NCBI GenBank assembly: GCA_913058335.1 | Contig: CAJXPX010000016.1 | Span: 1-64,000, forward strand | Source: an uncultured Hyphomonadaceae bacterium | Lineage (GTDB): Bacteria > Pseudomonadota > Alphaproteobacteria > Caulobacterales > Maricaulaceae | Length of the DNA stretch: 64,000 nt | Direction: 5' to 3' | Part shown: one piece after another, positions 25,015 through 34,413 of the stretch | Layout: each line of letters starts with the position of its first letter | Position numbering within the stretch: the stretch's first letter is position 1 | Notes under the pieces: model-generated | Database searches by the model: none | The model's input: only the letters and a program-made list of their open reading frames with translations | Told to the model about the DNA's origin: nothing | Made by a program: the position numbers and the translations under genes

Positions 25015-26048
25015 GCATTTGTCTCCAACCACTCTTGGATTTGGGCATTAAGAGATTCCCGCAGGACTCCATCAGCCAGACTGTCAAACGCCTCTGCGAC
25101 AAAGGCTTCGGTCAGAAGCGCCCTCGCCTGTTTGAGCGGAATACCGCGTTGGCGCATATAAAACAGCGCGCTGTCATCCAAGGCGCCGATTGTATTGCCG
25201 TGTTCACAAGCGACATCATCGGCGTAGATTTCCAGCTCCGGCTTGGCGCGCACTTCACATGTGTCAGACAGCATGAGCGCATCATGGCGCATGGCCGCGT
25301 CTGTGTGCTGCGCCGGGCGTTCGACAAGGAATTTGCCTTGGAATACACCGCGTGTTTTATCTGTGACCACGCCTTTAATGGCTTGGCGAATATGGCTGTC
25401 AGACTGTTTCAATCGGATAAAGGTCGTCATATCGGTATGGCGATTATCGCGCAGCAGGTAAGCGCCGTTGAGCACAGCGGTTACGCCCTCTCCTTCACAG
25501 GTCAGGTGCGTCTCCAAACGGCTCAGCGCCCCTCCGAAGGACAAACAATGTTGCGTAACCTTTGTATTAGCCTCCGCCGCAATATGCGCGTGTGAAACGC
25601 GGATATGGCTTTCGGGATCACGGTGAATGACGCGGCGATGAAGCGTTGCGCCTTCGGCCAAATGAATCTGCAAATCCAGATTTGAAAATCCGTTTTCCGC
25701 GCCTTCGTAATTTTCCGTAATCGTCAGGCTCGCAGCTTTATCGACCATGATGGCGATACGGGCATGGCCCTGCGCCAGTCGGTCAATGACCAGATCGCTC
25801 GCAGGATGAGTGCCTGCCGGGACATAGACATTCCAGCTCTGACCACCAAATTGCGCGGCCAGCTCTGCCATAGCGCCCGTCCCTTTATGGCCTTCTCCTT
25901 CGGAGAGTTTCACGCCATCTGGAACATCAAATTCCGGAAGGGCGGTACGGGTCAGGCCGTTTTGGTCTTCACTGACCTTGGCCTGAACATCCGTCCATTT
26001 CCACGCTTCCTGGCGGCGATGGGGGAGAGTTTTGAGATCAAGCGGCAT
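25011..26048 (-). CDS. sufD: Fe-S assembly scaffold subunit SufD
   Basis: Subunit of the SufBC2D scaffold on which Fe-S clusters are built. About 345 residues, a right-handed beta-helix protein with [12 protein letters not shown] near the start, [10 protein letters not shown] in the core, and the C-terminal SufBD signature [27 protein letters not shown], including the conserved His used in iron binding. The open frame runs back to 26156, but that region lies inside sufC. ATG at 26048 (GGAAGGG about 10 nt upstream) is my choice, with ATG at 26057 as second. The gene overlaps sufC by 11 nt. Confidence 0.95.
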   Translation of the reverse strand: MPLDLKTLPHRRQEAWKWTDVQAKVSEDQNGLTRTALPEFDVPDGVKLSEGEGHKGTGAMAELAAQFGGQSWNVYVPAGTHPASDLVIDRLAQGHARIAIMVDKAASLTITENYEGAENGFSNLDLQIHLAEGATLHRRVIHRDPESHIRVSHAHIAAEANTKVTQHCLSFGGALSRLETHLTCEGEGVTAVLNGAYLLRDNRHTDMTTFIRLKQSDSHIRQAIKGVVTDKTRGVFQGKFLVERPAQHTDAAMRHDALMLSDTCEVRAKPELEIYADDVACEHGNTIGALDDSALFYMRQRGIPLKQARALLTEAFVAEAFDSLADGVLRESLNAQIQEWLETNA

Positions 26049-26784
26049 AGGCGTCATACCCTTCCACTTCGAGTTTCTTGGCAAATTCCGCATCGCCTGT
26101 ATCAGCAATTTTACCGCCCGCGAGGACATGAACTTTGTCCGGCACGATATAGTCAAGCAAACGCTGGTAATGTGTAATGACGAGCATACCGCGATCTTTG
26201 GAGCGAAGCTTGTTCACGCCGTCGGCGACGATACGCATAGCGTCAACATCCAGACCGGAATCGGTTTCGTCCATCACGATAAAGCGCGGCTCCAGCATCA
26301 TCATCTGGAAAATTTCCATACGCTTCTTCTCGCCGCCGGAAAACCCGACATTGAGCGGACGTTTTAGCATCTCCGGCTTCATTTTCAGCTCTGCGGCCAA
26401 GGCCTTAGCCTTTTTCAGAAATTCCGGAGCTTTCATTTCTTCTTCGCCGCGCGCTTTGCGCTGGGCATTGAGCGCGGTCTTTAGGAACGTCATGGTCGGC
26501 ACGCCGGGAATTTCCAGCGGATATTGGAACGACAGGAACAGACCTTTCGCGGCGCGCTCTTCCGGGTCCATATCAAGCAGGTCTTCACCTTCAAATTCGA
26601 CAGTGCCTTTTGTGGCCTCATAGCCGTCACGGCCTGTCAGGACATAGGATAAGGTCGATTTGCCGGCGCCGTTCGGCCCCATAATAGCATGAACCTCCCC
26701 CGCCGGAATTTCCAGCGACAGATCCTTTAAAATTGTTTTCTGACCGTCATCAACGGTCGCAGATAAATTATTGATTTTTAACAT
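26038..26784 (-). CDS. sufC: Fe-S assembly ATPase SufC
   Basis: ABC-type soluble ATPase of the SufBCD complex, 248 residues. Walker A is GPNGAGKST (36-44), the signature is [14 protein letters not shown], Walker B is [12 protein letters not shown], and the switch histidine is in [19 protein letters not shown]. SufC hydrolysis drives the conformational change in SufB-SufD that assembles the cluster. It follows the RidA-like gene after an 82-nt gap that holds an 8-nt direct repeat, ATGACAGG. Then it overlaps sufD. Confidence 0.97.
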   Translation of the reverse strand: MLKINNLSATVDDGQKTILKDLSLEIPAGEVHAIMGPNGAGKSTLSYVLTGRDGYEATKGTVEFEGEDLLDMDPEERAAKGLFLSFQYPLEIPGVPTMTFLKTALNAQRKARGEEEMKAPEFLKKAKALAAELKMKPEMLKRPLNVGFSGGEKKRMEIFQMMMLEPRFIVMDETDSGLDVDAMRIVADGVNKLRSKDRGMLVITHYQRLLDYIVPDKVHVLAGGKIADTGDAEFAKKLEVEGYDAYAA

Positions 26785-26866
26785 TATATTCTCTCGTTCA
26801 AATTCTTAATTCACCGTCAGTCATGACAGGGAGGCAAAACCTCCTCCTATGACAGGATGGGATTTT

Positions 26867-27265
26867 TCAAGCTCCGCGATAACACGTCACTTCGATTTCA
26901 ATTTTCATTCTCTCATCCACCATTTGCGCGATCACCATTGTGGCCGCCGGTAAAATAGCGCCGAAATGCTTGCGCAAAACAGGGAGCACTTCTTCGACAT
27001 ATTTTCTGTCCGACACTGTGTACTGCACCCGGATTGTATGGCCGAGTTCGAATTCAGCGGCTTTGAGCGCGGCCATGATATTGGCGAACGTATTCTGCGC
27101 CTGCTGCGCCGCGCTTTCAGGCAGTTCACCTGAATTATAGTCATATCCGACAGTGCCGGACACAAAGCACCAATCGCCCTGCACCACGGCGCGGGACATG
27201 GCATAGGTTTTCTCCCCTTCGGAGAGCTGGATAAATTTTCGTGTTGCTTGAGGCTTTTTAGCCAT
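26867..27265 (-). CDS. RidA-family protein lacking the catalytic arginine
   Basis: 132 residues of the YjgF/YER057c/UK114 fold. VSGTVGYD, QAQNTFANIMAALKAAEF, VQYTVSDRKYVEEVLPV and KIEIEVT follow the family pattern. The catalytic arginine of RidA (Arg105 in E. coli, in PARS) is replaced here by Ala108 in LPAATM. It therefore probably does not hydrolyse enamines and may have a binding or other role. Its position between sufB and sufC in a leftward operon suggests a link to cysteine or PLP chemistry, but that is inference. The start at 27265 has a short 14-nt gap to the previous gene. Confidence 0.92.
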   Translation of the reverse strand: MAKKPQATRKFIQLSEGEKTYAMSRAVVQGDWCFVSGTVGYDYNSGELPESAAQQAQNTFANIMAALKAAEFELGHTIRVQYTVSDRKYVEEVLPVLRKHFGAILPAATMVIAQMVDERMKIEIEVTCYRGA

Positions 27266-27279
27266 TGTTCAGTCCTTAA

Positions 27280-27786
27280 TTAAGGGCAAGCTTCCGTTTG
27301 CCACTCTGTTGTGTTTTCGCCGCGCCAGCATTTAATGCGAGAGCCATAAGCCGTCAGTTTTTGATTGCCTTTCGGCCCTGATAAAATCAGATAAATTTCT
27401 TCGCCTTTAATGGCGTCATCGGCAAACCCCTCTGCGGAATAAATCAGAACGGATCCATCTTCACGCTCAAAACGGTTTGAGGAGGTTTGCAAGATTGTGT
27501 CAGCATTTTCCGGCGCAAAATAAAGGCGAACCTGATCAATCGCCTCAATGCGTGACTGACCTTCTTTCAAGCCAGTATATTTCGCCAGATCCTGACTGTA
27601 AGCCGTGAAGTCAATCTCCTCCAAAGCCCGCTTCTCTGGCACAATCGGAGTTTCAGGCGGCGCGACATCAGCTGGTTCTATTACTGCCGCCGTTTGCGCC
27701 TCAACGATAGCTTCGGGCGCGCTGGGCGTATCAGGAGAACAAGCGATCAGCGTTACCATGGCCGTTATACCGAGAAGCAACCGCAT
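27280..27786 (-). CDS. exported lipoprotein, suf-operon paralogue pair (second)
   Basis: About 168 residues. I chose ATG at 27786 because it gives a lipoprotein signal MRLLLGITAMVTLIACS with lipobox LIAC, and because it overlaps the previous stop as TAATG; the frame continues upstream to 27837 without support. A proline-rich spacer is followed by a small domain ending RIKCWRGENTTEWQTEACP. That ending, with two cysteines, matches the preceding gene (RVQCRRGSNAGNWQKQACP), so the two are tandem paralogues. A disulfide between the two cysteines is likely in the periplasm. Function not recognised. Confidence 0.78.
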   Translation of the reverse strand: MRLLLGITAMVTLIACSPDTPSAPEAIVEAQTAAVIEPADVAPPETPIVPEKRALEEIDFTAYSQDLAKYTGLKEGQSRIEAIDQVRLYFAPENADTILQTSSNRFEREDGSVLIYSAEGFADDAIKGEEIYLILSGPKGNQKLTAYGSRIKCWRGENTTEWQTEACP

Positions 27787-28328
27787 TATGGACAGGCCTG
27801 CTTTTGCCAATTTCCGGCATTTGATCCTCGGCGGCATTGAACACGGACATCATACTCGGAAAGAACGAAATTGTCGCGATCTCCCGGACGGAACATCGCC
27901 GTGATTTCTTGCGCTTTCACAGAATCATCCATCAAATTATCTGCCATGGCGATCAAGCTATATCCATTCGCTGTTTGCGGTGTCAGTCGCATATCAAAGC
28001 TCTGATTTCCTTCGGATGTTTCCGGTGTGAACCGCTCTTCCAAAAGACTTTCAACTTCGGCGGACGACATTCCCAATACCATTCCGGGCACAGTCATTCT
28101 CTGAGCTGAAATGATTTCATCCGGTTCTGTTGGCTCGGCTGTTTTATCGGGCGGAGCTAGATCGCCCGGCTGCGGGTCAACTGCGCTGTCCACAGGAACT
28201 TCAACATCCGGATTAGTGGCAGAGCCTATGCTCTTGCCGATATAAATAGCCGCAGCTAGAAAAACGACGGCTGCCACGAATATTAAGAGCCACATTAAGC
28301 CTTGCTTGTTTTTGTCATCATCCGTCAT
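27786..28328 (-). CDS. membrane-anchored protein, suf-operon paralogue pair (first)
   Basis: 180 residues. A single N-terminal membrane helix (about 10-29) is followed by an acidic, proline-rich linker and a domain starting GMVLGMSSAEVESLLEER, which loosely resembles BamE/SmpA-type repeats. The C-terminal segment (SLIAMADNLMDDSVKAQEI, then RVQCRRG ... WQKQACP) aligns with the lipoprotein that follows. The ATG overlaps the sufB stop as TAATG, and its own stop overlaps the next ATG the same way. Translation of sufB and both paralogues thus appears coupled. Function unknown. Confidence 0.78.
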   Translation of the reverse strand: MTDDDKNKQGLMWLLIFVAAVVFLAAAIYIGKSIGSATNPDVEVPVDSAVDPQPGDLAPPDKTAEPTEPDEIISAQRMTVPGMVLGMSSAEVESLLEERFTPETSEGNQSFDMRLTPQTANGYSLIAMADNLMDDSVKAQEITAMFRPGDRDNFVLSEYDVRVQCRRGSNAGNWQKQACP

Positions 28329-29824
28329 TATCCGACGCTCCCCTCAAGACTGATGGCGACCAGTTTCTGCGCTTCAACGGCAAATTCCATAGGCAGTTCT
28401 TGAAGCACATCGCGGCAGAAGCCATTGACCAAAAGGGCAACAGCCTCCTCTTCGGACAGGCCGCGCTGGCGGCAATAAAATAGCTGATCATCTGATAGCT
28501 TGGACGTTGTTGCCTCATGCTCAAATTGGGCGCTCGGTGTATTGCTCTCAACATAAGGCACGGTATGGGCCCCGCATTCATCGCCAATCAGCAGTGAGTC
28601 GCATTGCGTAAAGTTCCGCGCATTCGTCGCTTTCTTATGAGCGCTGACCAGACCCCGGTAAGTCGAGTTGGACTTCCCGGCGCTGATGCCTTTGGAAATA
28701 ACGCGGGATTTCGTGTTTTTTCCCAGATGAATCATCTTGGTGCCGGTATCGGCCTGTTGATAGCCATTGGTAATCGCGATGGAATAAAACTCACCTTGGG
28801 AATTATCGCCGCGCAAGATACAGCTTGGGTATTTCCAAGTCACAGCAGAACCGGTTTCCACCTGTGTCCAAGAGACTTTGGAATTATCGCCCCGGCAATC
28901 AGCGCGTTTGGTCACAAAGTTATAGACCCCGCCTTTGCCTTCGCTGTCACCCGGCCACCAATTTTGTACGGTGGAATATTTCACTTCCGCGTCTTCATGC
29001 ACAACAATTTCAACAATCGCGGCGTGGAGCTGGTTTTCGTCCCGCATCGGCGCCGTACAGCCCTCGAGATAAGAGACGTAAGAACCTTTATCCGCAATAA
29101 TGAGCGTTCGCTCAAATTGCCCCGTACCTTGCGCGTTCATCCGGAAATAGGTGGAAAGCTCCATCGGGCATCTAACGCCCGGAGGAATGTAAACAAAACT
29201 CCCATCGGAGAAGACAGCATTATTAAGAGTCGCAAAGTAATTATCCGTAATTGGAACGACGGATCCCATATATTTACGCACTAACTCTGGATGGTTTTTT
29301 ACCGCTTCGGAGAAAGAACAAAAGATAACACCTTCTTTTGCAAGTTCTTCTTTGAAAGTCGTGACAACGGATACGGAATCAAACACAGCGTCGACGGCTA
29401 CTTTAGGCGCGCCTTCAACTCCGGCCAAAACTTCCTGCTCGCGTAGAGAAATGCCGAGTTTGTCATAGACCGCCAGAATTTCAGGATCGACTTCGTCGAG
29501 TGATTTGGGCCCGTCTTTTTTCTTTGGCGACGCATAGTAATAAGCGTCTTGATAATCGATTTTCGGATATTTGATCATTGCCCAATCGGGTTCGTCTAAC
29601 GTCAACCACCGACGATAGGCTTCCAAACGCCACTCCAGTAACCACTCAGGCTCTTCTTTTTTGGCAGAGATAAACCGAACGATGTCTTCATCCAGCCCTT
29701 TCGGCGCAAAGTCCTGTTCAATATCGGAATCAAATCCGTATTTATACTTATCGGCTTCCAGAGACCGCACACCTTCGACAGTGGATTGTTCAATGGAGTC
29801 TTTGACTTTTACTTGTTCACTCAT
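28328..29824 (-). CDS. sufB: Fe-S assembly scaffold subunit SufB
   Basis: Main cluster-scaffold subunit, about 498 residues. The N-terminus [21 protein letters not shown] and the central [22 protein letters not shown] are typical. So are the [10 protein letters not shown] block with a conserved cysteine, [16 protein letters not shown], and the C-terminal signature [32 protein letters not shown] chose the start at 29824 because the open frame further upstream lies inside iscS and reads as non-homologous sequence. The ATG overlaps the iscS stop as ATGA. SufB normally sits with sufC and sufD; here three non-core genes separate it from sufC. Confidence 0.97.
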   Translation of the reverse strand: MSEQVKVKDSIEQSTVEGVRSLEADKYKYGFDSDIEQDFAPKGLDEDIVRFISAKKEEPEWLLEWRLEAYRRWLTLDEPDWAMIKYPKIDYQDAYYYASPKKKDGPKSLDEVDPEILAVYDKLGISLREQEVLAGVEGAPKVAVDAVFDSVSVVTTFKEELAKEGVIFCSFSEAVKNHPELVRKYMGSVVPITDNYFATLNNAVFSDGSFVYIPPGVRCPMELSTYFRMNAQGTGQFERTLIIADKGSYVSYLEGCTAPMRDENQLHAAIVEIVVHEDAEVKYSTVQNWWPGDSEGKGGVYNFVTKRADCRGDNSKVSWTQVETGSAVTWKYPSCILRGDNSQGEFYSIAITNGYQQADTGTKMIHLGKNTKSRVISKGISAGKSNSTYRGLVSAHKKATNARNFTQCDSLLIGDECGAHTVPYVESNTPSAQFEHEATTSKLSDDQLFYCRQRGLSEEEAVALLVNGFCRDVLQELPMEFAVEAQKLVAISLEGSVG

Positions 29825-31029
29825 GTTGCACCTATCTGGGTCGCAGCTGTCTTTTGTCTGCTTTCTTCGGGCCGATCCTCCACGACGTCGCGCGGGAGAG
29901 TAGAAAAAGAAAGCGGCTTTCGGCGTATCTTGCTCCACGCCAGGAGGAAGTCTTCGACTTCGTTCAATATCGCATTATCCCCAAAACTGACGCGGATGGC
30001 GCCTTTTGGAGCTTCGTCTAAACGACCCATTGCTTTAATGGATCGGCTCTCTCCGACTTTGCCGGAAGAACACGCCGTTCCGGTCGAAACAGAAATACCT
30101 TCCAAATCGAGACCCATCATCAAGGTCATGGAACTGGCGTCGGGGACGGCAAAAAAGCTCGTATTCGGAAGGCGGTCTGCGCCCTCCCCGAATATCACCA
30201 AATCCGGCTCCATTCGTTTCATTTCTGCTTCTAAAAGATCGCGTAGCTCTCGCGTATGTTCCAAATTGATTAGCGTCTCACAAGCCGCGCCAAATCCGGC
30301 AATTCCGGCAACATTATGCGTACCGGAGCGGCGGCGGCGTTCCTGCCCTCCACCTGAAAGGAGCGGGGTAAAAGGCGCGTCCGGCGACACATAAAGCGCC
30401 CCAACACCTTTTGGCCCACCAATTTTATGAGCGGAAACAGCCAGATAATCCGGCAGAAAGGTCATTTGGATTTTACCAAAAGCCTGAACCGCATCAACAA
30501 GTATCACTCCCCCTGCGTTTCGAACGAGATCAGTTGCCGTTTCAACGTCCTGTATCACACCCGTTTCGGAATTTGCCGCAACAAGGGAAACAAAAGGTCG
30601 GCCAAGACTCTCATCCCAAGACTTTAGCTTTTCGGCTAACCAATCCATATCCGTACGGCCCTGCCGGTCCGCCGGGATAAGGTCAAAGGAAACACCAAAA
30701 TTCTCGGCGGCCAATATAGTAGCCGGATGATCCATCGAAGAAATCAGCAGGTGTTTGCAACCTGCCTGAATAGCTGACCAAACTGCTGTGTTATCGGCTT
30801 CCGTCCCGCCGCTGGTGAACACAACATCCTGAGCACAAACACCCATGGCAAGGCCGACGGCCTCTCGGGCTTTGGAAATAATTGCCTTCGCCGCGCGGCC
30901 ATCAACATGTTGCGCTGTAGGATTGCCTTCGACAGCCATCGCCTCGGCGACCGCTTCAATGACGTTTGGCCCTGTAAAAGTCGTGGCGTTGTGGTCGAGA
31001 TATGTTCTGTTTTTCAAGAGGCTGTTCAT
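29821..31029 (-). CDS. cysteine desulfurase, group I (IscS/NifS type)
   Basis: PLP enzyme of 402 residues. TYLDHNATT at the N-terminus, [13 protein letters not shown], the lysine motif [15 protein letters not shown] and the catalytic loop [14 protein letters not shown] (Cys320) mark a group I desulfurase. It supplies sulfur to the suf machinery and possibly to tRNA thiolation. It directly follows iscR, with ATGA overlap on both sides. Together with sufS, the operon therefore has two desulfurases of different groups. The C-terminal 40 residues are divergent and proline/arginine rich. Confidence 0.94.
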   Translation of the reverse strand: MNSLLKNRTYLDHNATTFTGPNVIEAVAEAMAVEGNPTAQHVDGRAAKAIISKAREAVGLAMGVCAQDVVFTSGGTEADNTAVWSAIQAGCKHLLISSMDHPATILAAENFGVSFDLIPADRQGRTDMDWLAEKLKSWDESLGRPFVSLVAANSETGVIQDVETATDLVRNAGGVILVDAVQAFGKIQMTFLPDYLAVSAHKIGGPKGVGALYVSPDAPFTPLLSGGGQERRRRSGTHNVAGIAGFGAACETLINLEHTRELRDLLEAEMKRMEPDLVIFGEGADRLPNTSFFAVPDASSMTLMMGLDLEGISVSTGTACSSGKVGESRSIKAMGRLDEAPKGAIRVSFGDNAILNEVEDFLLAWSKIRRKPLSFSTLPRDVVEDRPEESRQKTAATQIGAT

Positions 31030-31481
31030 TCTGCTGCCTCCAATTCCTGTGTCTTGACCGCCAAGACAGGCAAACGCCCGTCAATCACATCCTGCAACGT
31101 CACAGAGGCCAAAAAATCCTCAATATGGCTTTCCAAAGCGCCCCAGAGGTTATGTGTGAGGCAACGGCTCGTGCGTCCCGTACAGCCCAGACGGTCATCC
31201 GGTGTGCAGCCATGGGCTTTGATATCTTCATTCACAGCGTAAATAATACGATCAAGAGCAAGATTCTCGGCCGGCACATTAAGAATATAGCCGCCTTTCG
31301 CCCCGCGAACTGATTTCACCAGCTCCGCCCGGCGAAGTTTATTGAATAATTGCTCCAGAAACGTCGTTGAAATGCCCTGACGCTCACTTATATCCGCCAA
31401 AGACGCGCGCATACCTTTGCCTTGCGCAGCAAGGTCGGCCATCGCCATAACAGCGTATCGTCCTTTGGCAGTTAGTTTCAA
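31026..31481 (-). CDS. iscR: Fe-S responsive regulator IscR (Rrf2 family)
   Basis: 151 residues: winged HTH MKLTAKGRYAVMAMADLA, SLADISERQGISTTFLEQLFNKLRRAELV and SVRGAKGGY. These are followed by a cluster-binding loop GCTPDDRLGCTGRTSRC with Cys92, Cys100 and Cys107, and then LTHNLW. The three cysteines favour IscR with a 2Fe-2S cluster. It is the first gene of the operon and probably represses its own promoter when cluster supply is sufficient. Its stop overlaps the desulfurase start as ATGA. RirA-like behaviour cannot be excluded. Confidence 0.94.
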   Translation of the reverse strand: MKLTAKGRYAVMAMADLAAQGKGMRASLADISERQGISTTFLEQLFNKLRRAELVKSVRGAKGGYILNVPAENLALDRIIYAVNEDIKAHGCTPDDRLGCTGRTSRCLTHNLWGALESHIEDFLASVTLQDVIDGRLPVLAVKTQELEAAE

Positions 31482-31590
31482 ACCGGGCTCATCCTTTCCT
31501 GGGGCTCCTTATGAAGGTTTTTCTCGCAATTCGCTGCAGGTCTTGTTACAGGACGCGCGAACCGACAATTTACAGGCTGGATGTATGTAT

Positions 31591-31609
31591 CCTGACCTAT
31601 TTAGTCAAG
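31591..31609. promoter_or_regulatory. IscR-type operator overlapping the suf promoter
   Basis: On the minus strand the sequence is CTTGACTAAATAGGTCAGG, with arms TGAC and GTCA around an A/T-rich centre. It includes a -35-like TTGACT (31603-31608). A -10-like ATACAT lies about 16 nt downstream. This is the same arrangement as the class I IscR sites, where the regulator hides the -35. The site is about 110 nt upstream of iscR. Confidence 0.6.
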
Positions 31610-31692
31610 ATTAGAACAGGGTTCTTTCGCGCGATATATCTACCTTTTTACAGGACGTTACGCCAAAAAGACCCATATTTATGTGAGGGTTA

Positions 31693-32370
31693 ATGCCTGA
31701 AGTCATTTTTGCCGGACCGGATGGTCGTCTCGAAGGTCGTTATCATCCCTCGGATGACCCGCAAGCGCCTTGCGCGTTGATTCTTTCCCCTCACCCCAAA
31801 GCGGGTGGTCATATGGACCACCGCATCCCGGTCGCCATGTATGAAAGCTATAAGCGCCGCGGGTTTTCTGTCCTCCGTTTCAACTTTCGCGGTATTGGGC
31901 GCTCTATGGGCGTTTATGATAATGGTCAGGGTGAGCTACAGGACGCGGCCTATGCGCTGGACTGGCTCCAGAGCTTCAACCAGAACGCCCCGTTCTCCTG
32001 GGTCTCGGGATATTCCTTTGGCGCGTGGATCGGGATGCAGCTTTTGATGCGCCGCCCCGAAGTGGCCGGCTTTATTTCTATGTCATTGCCGACAAATACA
32101 TATGACTTCGCTTTCCTTGCCCCCTGCCCGGCGTCCGGACTGGTCACATACGGGTCTGAAGATTCGATTGTTCCGGCCGATGACGTGGACCGCATTGTCG
32201 ATAAAATCCGGGTGCAAAAGGGTCACAAGATTTCAACGCATGAGATCGAAGGCGCGGATCACTTTTATACAAATCATCTGGAAATTGCTCTGGATGTTAT
32301 TGAAGACTATCTCGACGAAAATCTCGATCCGAGATATTCGCCGCCAAGAGCGCCTAAGCTAATCGAGTAA
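31693..32370 (+). CDS. alpha/beta hydrolase
   Basis: 225 residues of the alpha/beta-hydrolase fold (COG2945-like). The nucleophile elbow is SGYSFGAWIG. HPKAGGHMDH and LRFNFRGIGRSMGVYDNGQGE resemble the oxyanion and early strand regions. The late acid is in TYGSEDSIVP and the histidine in EGADHFY. The substrate is unknown. The gene reads away from the iscR promoter region. GAGGG lies 3-4 nt before the ATG. It ends at a bidirectional terminator shared with the M1 aminopeptidase. Confidence 0.9.
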   Translation: MPEVIFAGPDGRLEGRYHPSDDPQAPCALILSPHPKAGGHMDHRIPVAMYESYKRRGFSVLRFNFRGIGRSMGVYDNGQGELQDAAYALDWLQSFNQNAPFSWVSGYSFGAWIGMQLLMRRPEVAGFISMSLPTNTYDFAFLAPCPASGLVTYGSEDSIVPADDVDRIVDKIRVQKGHKISTHEIEGADHFYTNHLEIALDVIEDYLDENLDPRYSPPRAPKLIE

Positions 32371-32386
32371 AGTTTTGAAAATAAAG

Positions 32387-32417
32387 AAAAACCCGGTCTT
32401 TTGAACCGGGTTTTTTT
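32387..32417. terminator. bidirectional rho-independent terminator
   Basis: Stem AAAAACCCGGT (32387-32397) / ACCGGGTTTTT (32405-32415) with a 7-nt loop and runs of A and T on the two sides. It lies between the converging hydrolase and aminopeptidase genes. Confidence 0.93.
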
Positions 32418-32436
32418 ATTATCCCCTTTTGAAAGA

Positions 32437-34377
32437 CTAACCTTCATTAAGGATGTCATCAATGCGGCGCTGCGCAATCGGATGATATCCGGGGCGGGCC
32501 TCGGCATAAACGCGCTGCGCCCACTCACCTTTCCCGTTTTCTTTCAGAGCCTCGTAGAGACGGTAAATGAATTTACCGCGCCCCACAGTTAAAAGGAACC
32601 CTTCCAAGTCAGGATAGGCGGCTTCATAATCCATTTTAATTGCAAGCATATACCACGCGAATGCCGTTTCAGCATTCTGCGCGCCTGTCAGAGAAAACGC
32701 CTTATCCAAGTCCTCATATTGCTCGACCGCCAAATCGTCCGGCAAGCCATTTATAAAATGTAGCCATTCATGTGTTGACCAATCAGCGGCCAATTCTTCT
32801 AGCTCGAAAGTTGATATATCTCCTGCCACCCAGGCATCAGACTGTGTTTGTACCATTTCAAAGGCATCGGATTGCGGGACCTTGGCTGTATCAGGCAGAC
32901 CCGGCTCATAGACCCAAGCCTCGATTTCGGCGTCTGTTACGGCGTCCGGATAGTCAGTCCGCAAATTCTCGTCCATGTAATCCAAGAATGTTTCTGTGGT
33001 CACACTCTCAAATGCGTGATCGTTAAACCAGCTTTTTAAGAACGGATCGAAGGCCTCACGGCCAAAACGCTCTTCCAAGAATATCAAGAAATATTGCCCC
33101 TTCACATAAGCCACTTGCGAGAACGCTTCATCCGGGTGGGCAATATCGGCAGGTAATTTCAGCTGAGTCAGCTCCGGGCGTTCCGCTTCGGCAATGTCTC
33201 GTTTTAGATCTTCCAGTGCCAGAGACTGTTCCATGACGGCGCGGCGTTCGCCGTAGAGTTTTTCCATCACGCGATTTTCAACATAAGAGGTAAATCCCTC
33301 ATTCAGCCACGCATCGCGCCAAGTGGCATTCGTGACCAAATTACCAGACCAGCTATGCGCCAATTCATGCGCGACTACATTGGTCAGGCTTTTGTCACCA
33401 GCAATCAAAGTCGGCGTCATGAAAGACAGGCGCGGATTTTCCATTCCGCCAAAAGGGAAACTCGGCGGTAGAACGATCAAATCATAACGCCCCCAACGAT
33501 ATGGGCCGTAAAGCTCTTCATTTGCCTCTTCCATCATAGGCGTTTCGGCAAATTCTTCCGCAGACGCGTCGAGGATATAATCCTCTGCGTAAACGCCGAT
33601 ATGGTCGTTAATCGCTTTAAACTCGATATCGCCGACGGCAATCGCGATGAGGTATGACGGAATAGGCTGTGGCATATCGAATTGATATTCGCCGTTTTCG
33701 TTTTCCTCGCCTTGAGATGCACTCATAAGGGGGCGCAGACCATCCGGGACACGTAAAGTGGCGGAATAAGTCAGGCGAACGGCGGGCGTATCCTGTAGCG
33801 GGGCCATTGTCCGGGCATTGATCGCTTGCGCCTGAGAGAAGAGATAAGGATCTTCTTTTCCGGCAGTTTGCTCAGGTGACAACCACTGCAAACCTTCGGC
33901 TGTGGGGGATGTCGTATAATCAATCAGGACTTGTTCTGTCTCTTTACTCAGCGGAATACGAAGCTCCTGTCCCAATACCGGGTCGGCTTCTCCCAAAGTG
34001 TAGTCCTCCACTGGCGTCGTCATTTCGCCATTTACGAGGCTGATTGAGTTGATGGTCAAATCTTTGGTGTCCAGCACCAGAGTATCAACTTCAGGGTTTA
34101 TCCGCTCAAAATCCAAAGTCGCCACACCGTCCAGCATTTTTTCTTCGAAGTTCACATCCAGATTTAAGTCGATATGAGTGAGACGAACGTCTTCGTAATT
34201 GGCGTAAGTGAATTTATCGATTGTCTCGACTTCTGACGTTTCGTCAACCGTCTGTGTATCAGTTTCAACCGGTTTTGGGGCTTCTGTTTCAGGTTGAGAG
34301 GTTTGGTTATCACCGCAGGAAGCAAGAAATAGGGCTGAAGCTAAAACAGGGAATGTAACATATTTGAAAGTAGACAA
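32437..34377 (-). CDS. M1 family aminopeptidase, lipoprotein
   Basis: 646 residues. The signal peptide VTFPVLASALFLASC with lipobox LASC predicts a lipoprotein, and an acidic, Thr/Glu-rich linker follows. The catalytic domain has the GGMENP exopeptidase motif and HELAHSW ... NEGF (His337-Glu338, His341 and Glu360), a complete HEXXH-18-E zinc site. The C-terminal half (WSTHEWLHFINGLP and helical repeats) matches the leukotriene A4 hydrolase C-terminal domain. It cleaves N-terminal residues from peptides, here probably in the periplasm. It is convergent with the hydrolase and separated from anmK by 36 nt. Confidence 0.95.
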   Translation of the reverse strand: MSTFKYVTFPVLASALFLASCGDNQTSQPETEAPKPVETDTQTVDETSEVETIDKFTYANYEDVRLTHIDLNLDVNFEEKMLDGVATLDFERINPEVDTLVLDTKDLTINSISLVNGEMTTPVEDYTLGEADPVLGQELRIPLSKETEQVLIDYTTSPTAEGLQWLSPEQTAGKEDPYLFSQAQAINARTMAPLQDTPAVRLTYSATLRVPDGLRPLMSASQGEENENGEYQFDMPQPIPSYLIAIAVGDIEFKAINDHIGVYAEDYILDASAEEFAETPMMEEANEELYGPYRWGRYDLIVLPPSFPFGGMENPRLSFMTPTLIAGDKSLTNVVAHELAHSWSGNLVTNATWRDAWLNEGFTSYVENRVMEKLYGERRAVMEQSLALEDLKRDIAEAERPELTQLKLPADIAHPDEAFSQVAYVKGQYFLIFLEERFGREAFDPFLKSWFNDHAFESVTTETFLDYMDENLRTDYPDAVTDAEIEAWVYEPGLPDTAKVPQSDAFEMVQTQSDAWVAGDISTFELEELAADWSTHEWLHFINGLPDDLAVEQYEDLDKAFSLTGAQNAETAFAWYMLAIKMDYEAAYPDLEGFLLTVGRGKFIYRLYEALKENGKGEWAQRVYAEARPGYHPIAQRRIDDILNEG

Positions 34378-34413
34378 AGTATTCTCCGATAATTTTATAT
34401 TTGTGTAGTCTAA

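Noticed and set aside
26049-26156. N-terminal extension of sufD
   Set aside because: It lies inside sufC in another frame and has no family similarity.
26830-26855. Small GGAGG / CCTCC stem between the RidA-like gene and sufC
   Set aside because: Only five base pairs and no T-run, so it is not listed as a terminator.
28604-29284. Plus-strand 226-residue frame inside sufB
   Set aside because: Antisense shadow; sufB is highly conserved over this range.
29825-29938. N-terminal extension of sufB
   Set aside because: It lies inside iscS in another frame, and SufB proteins start at the ATG used (29824).
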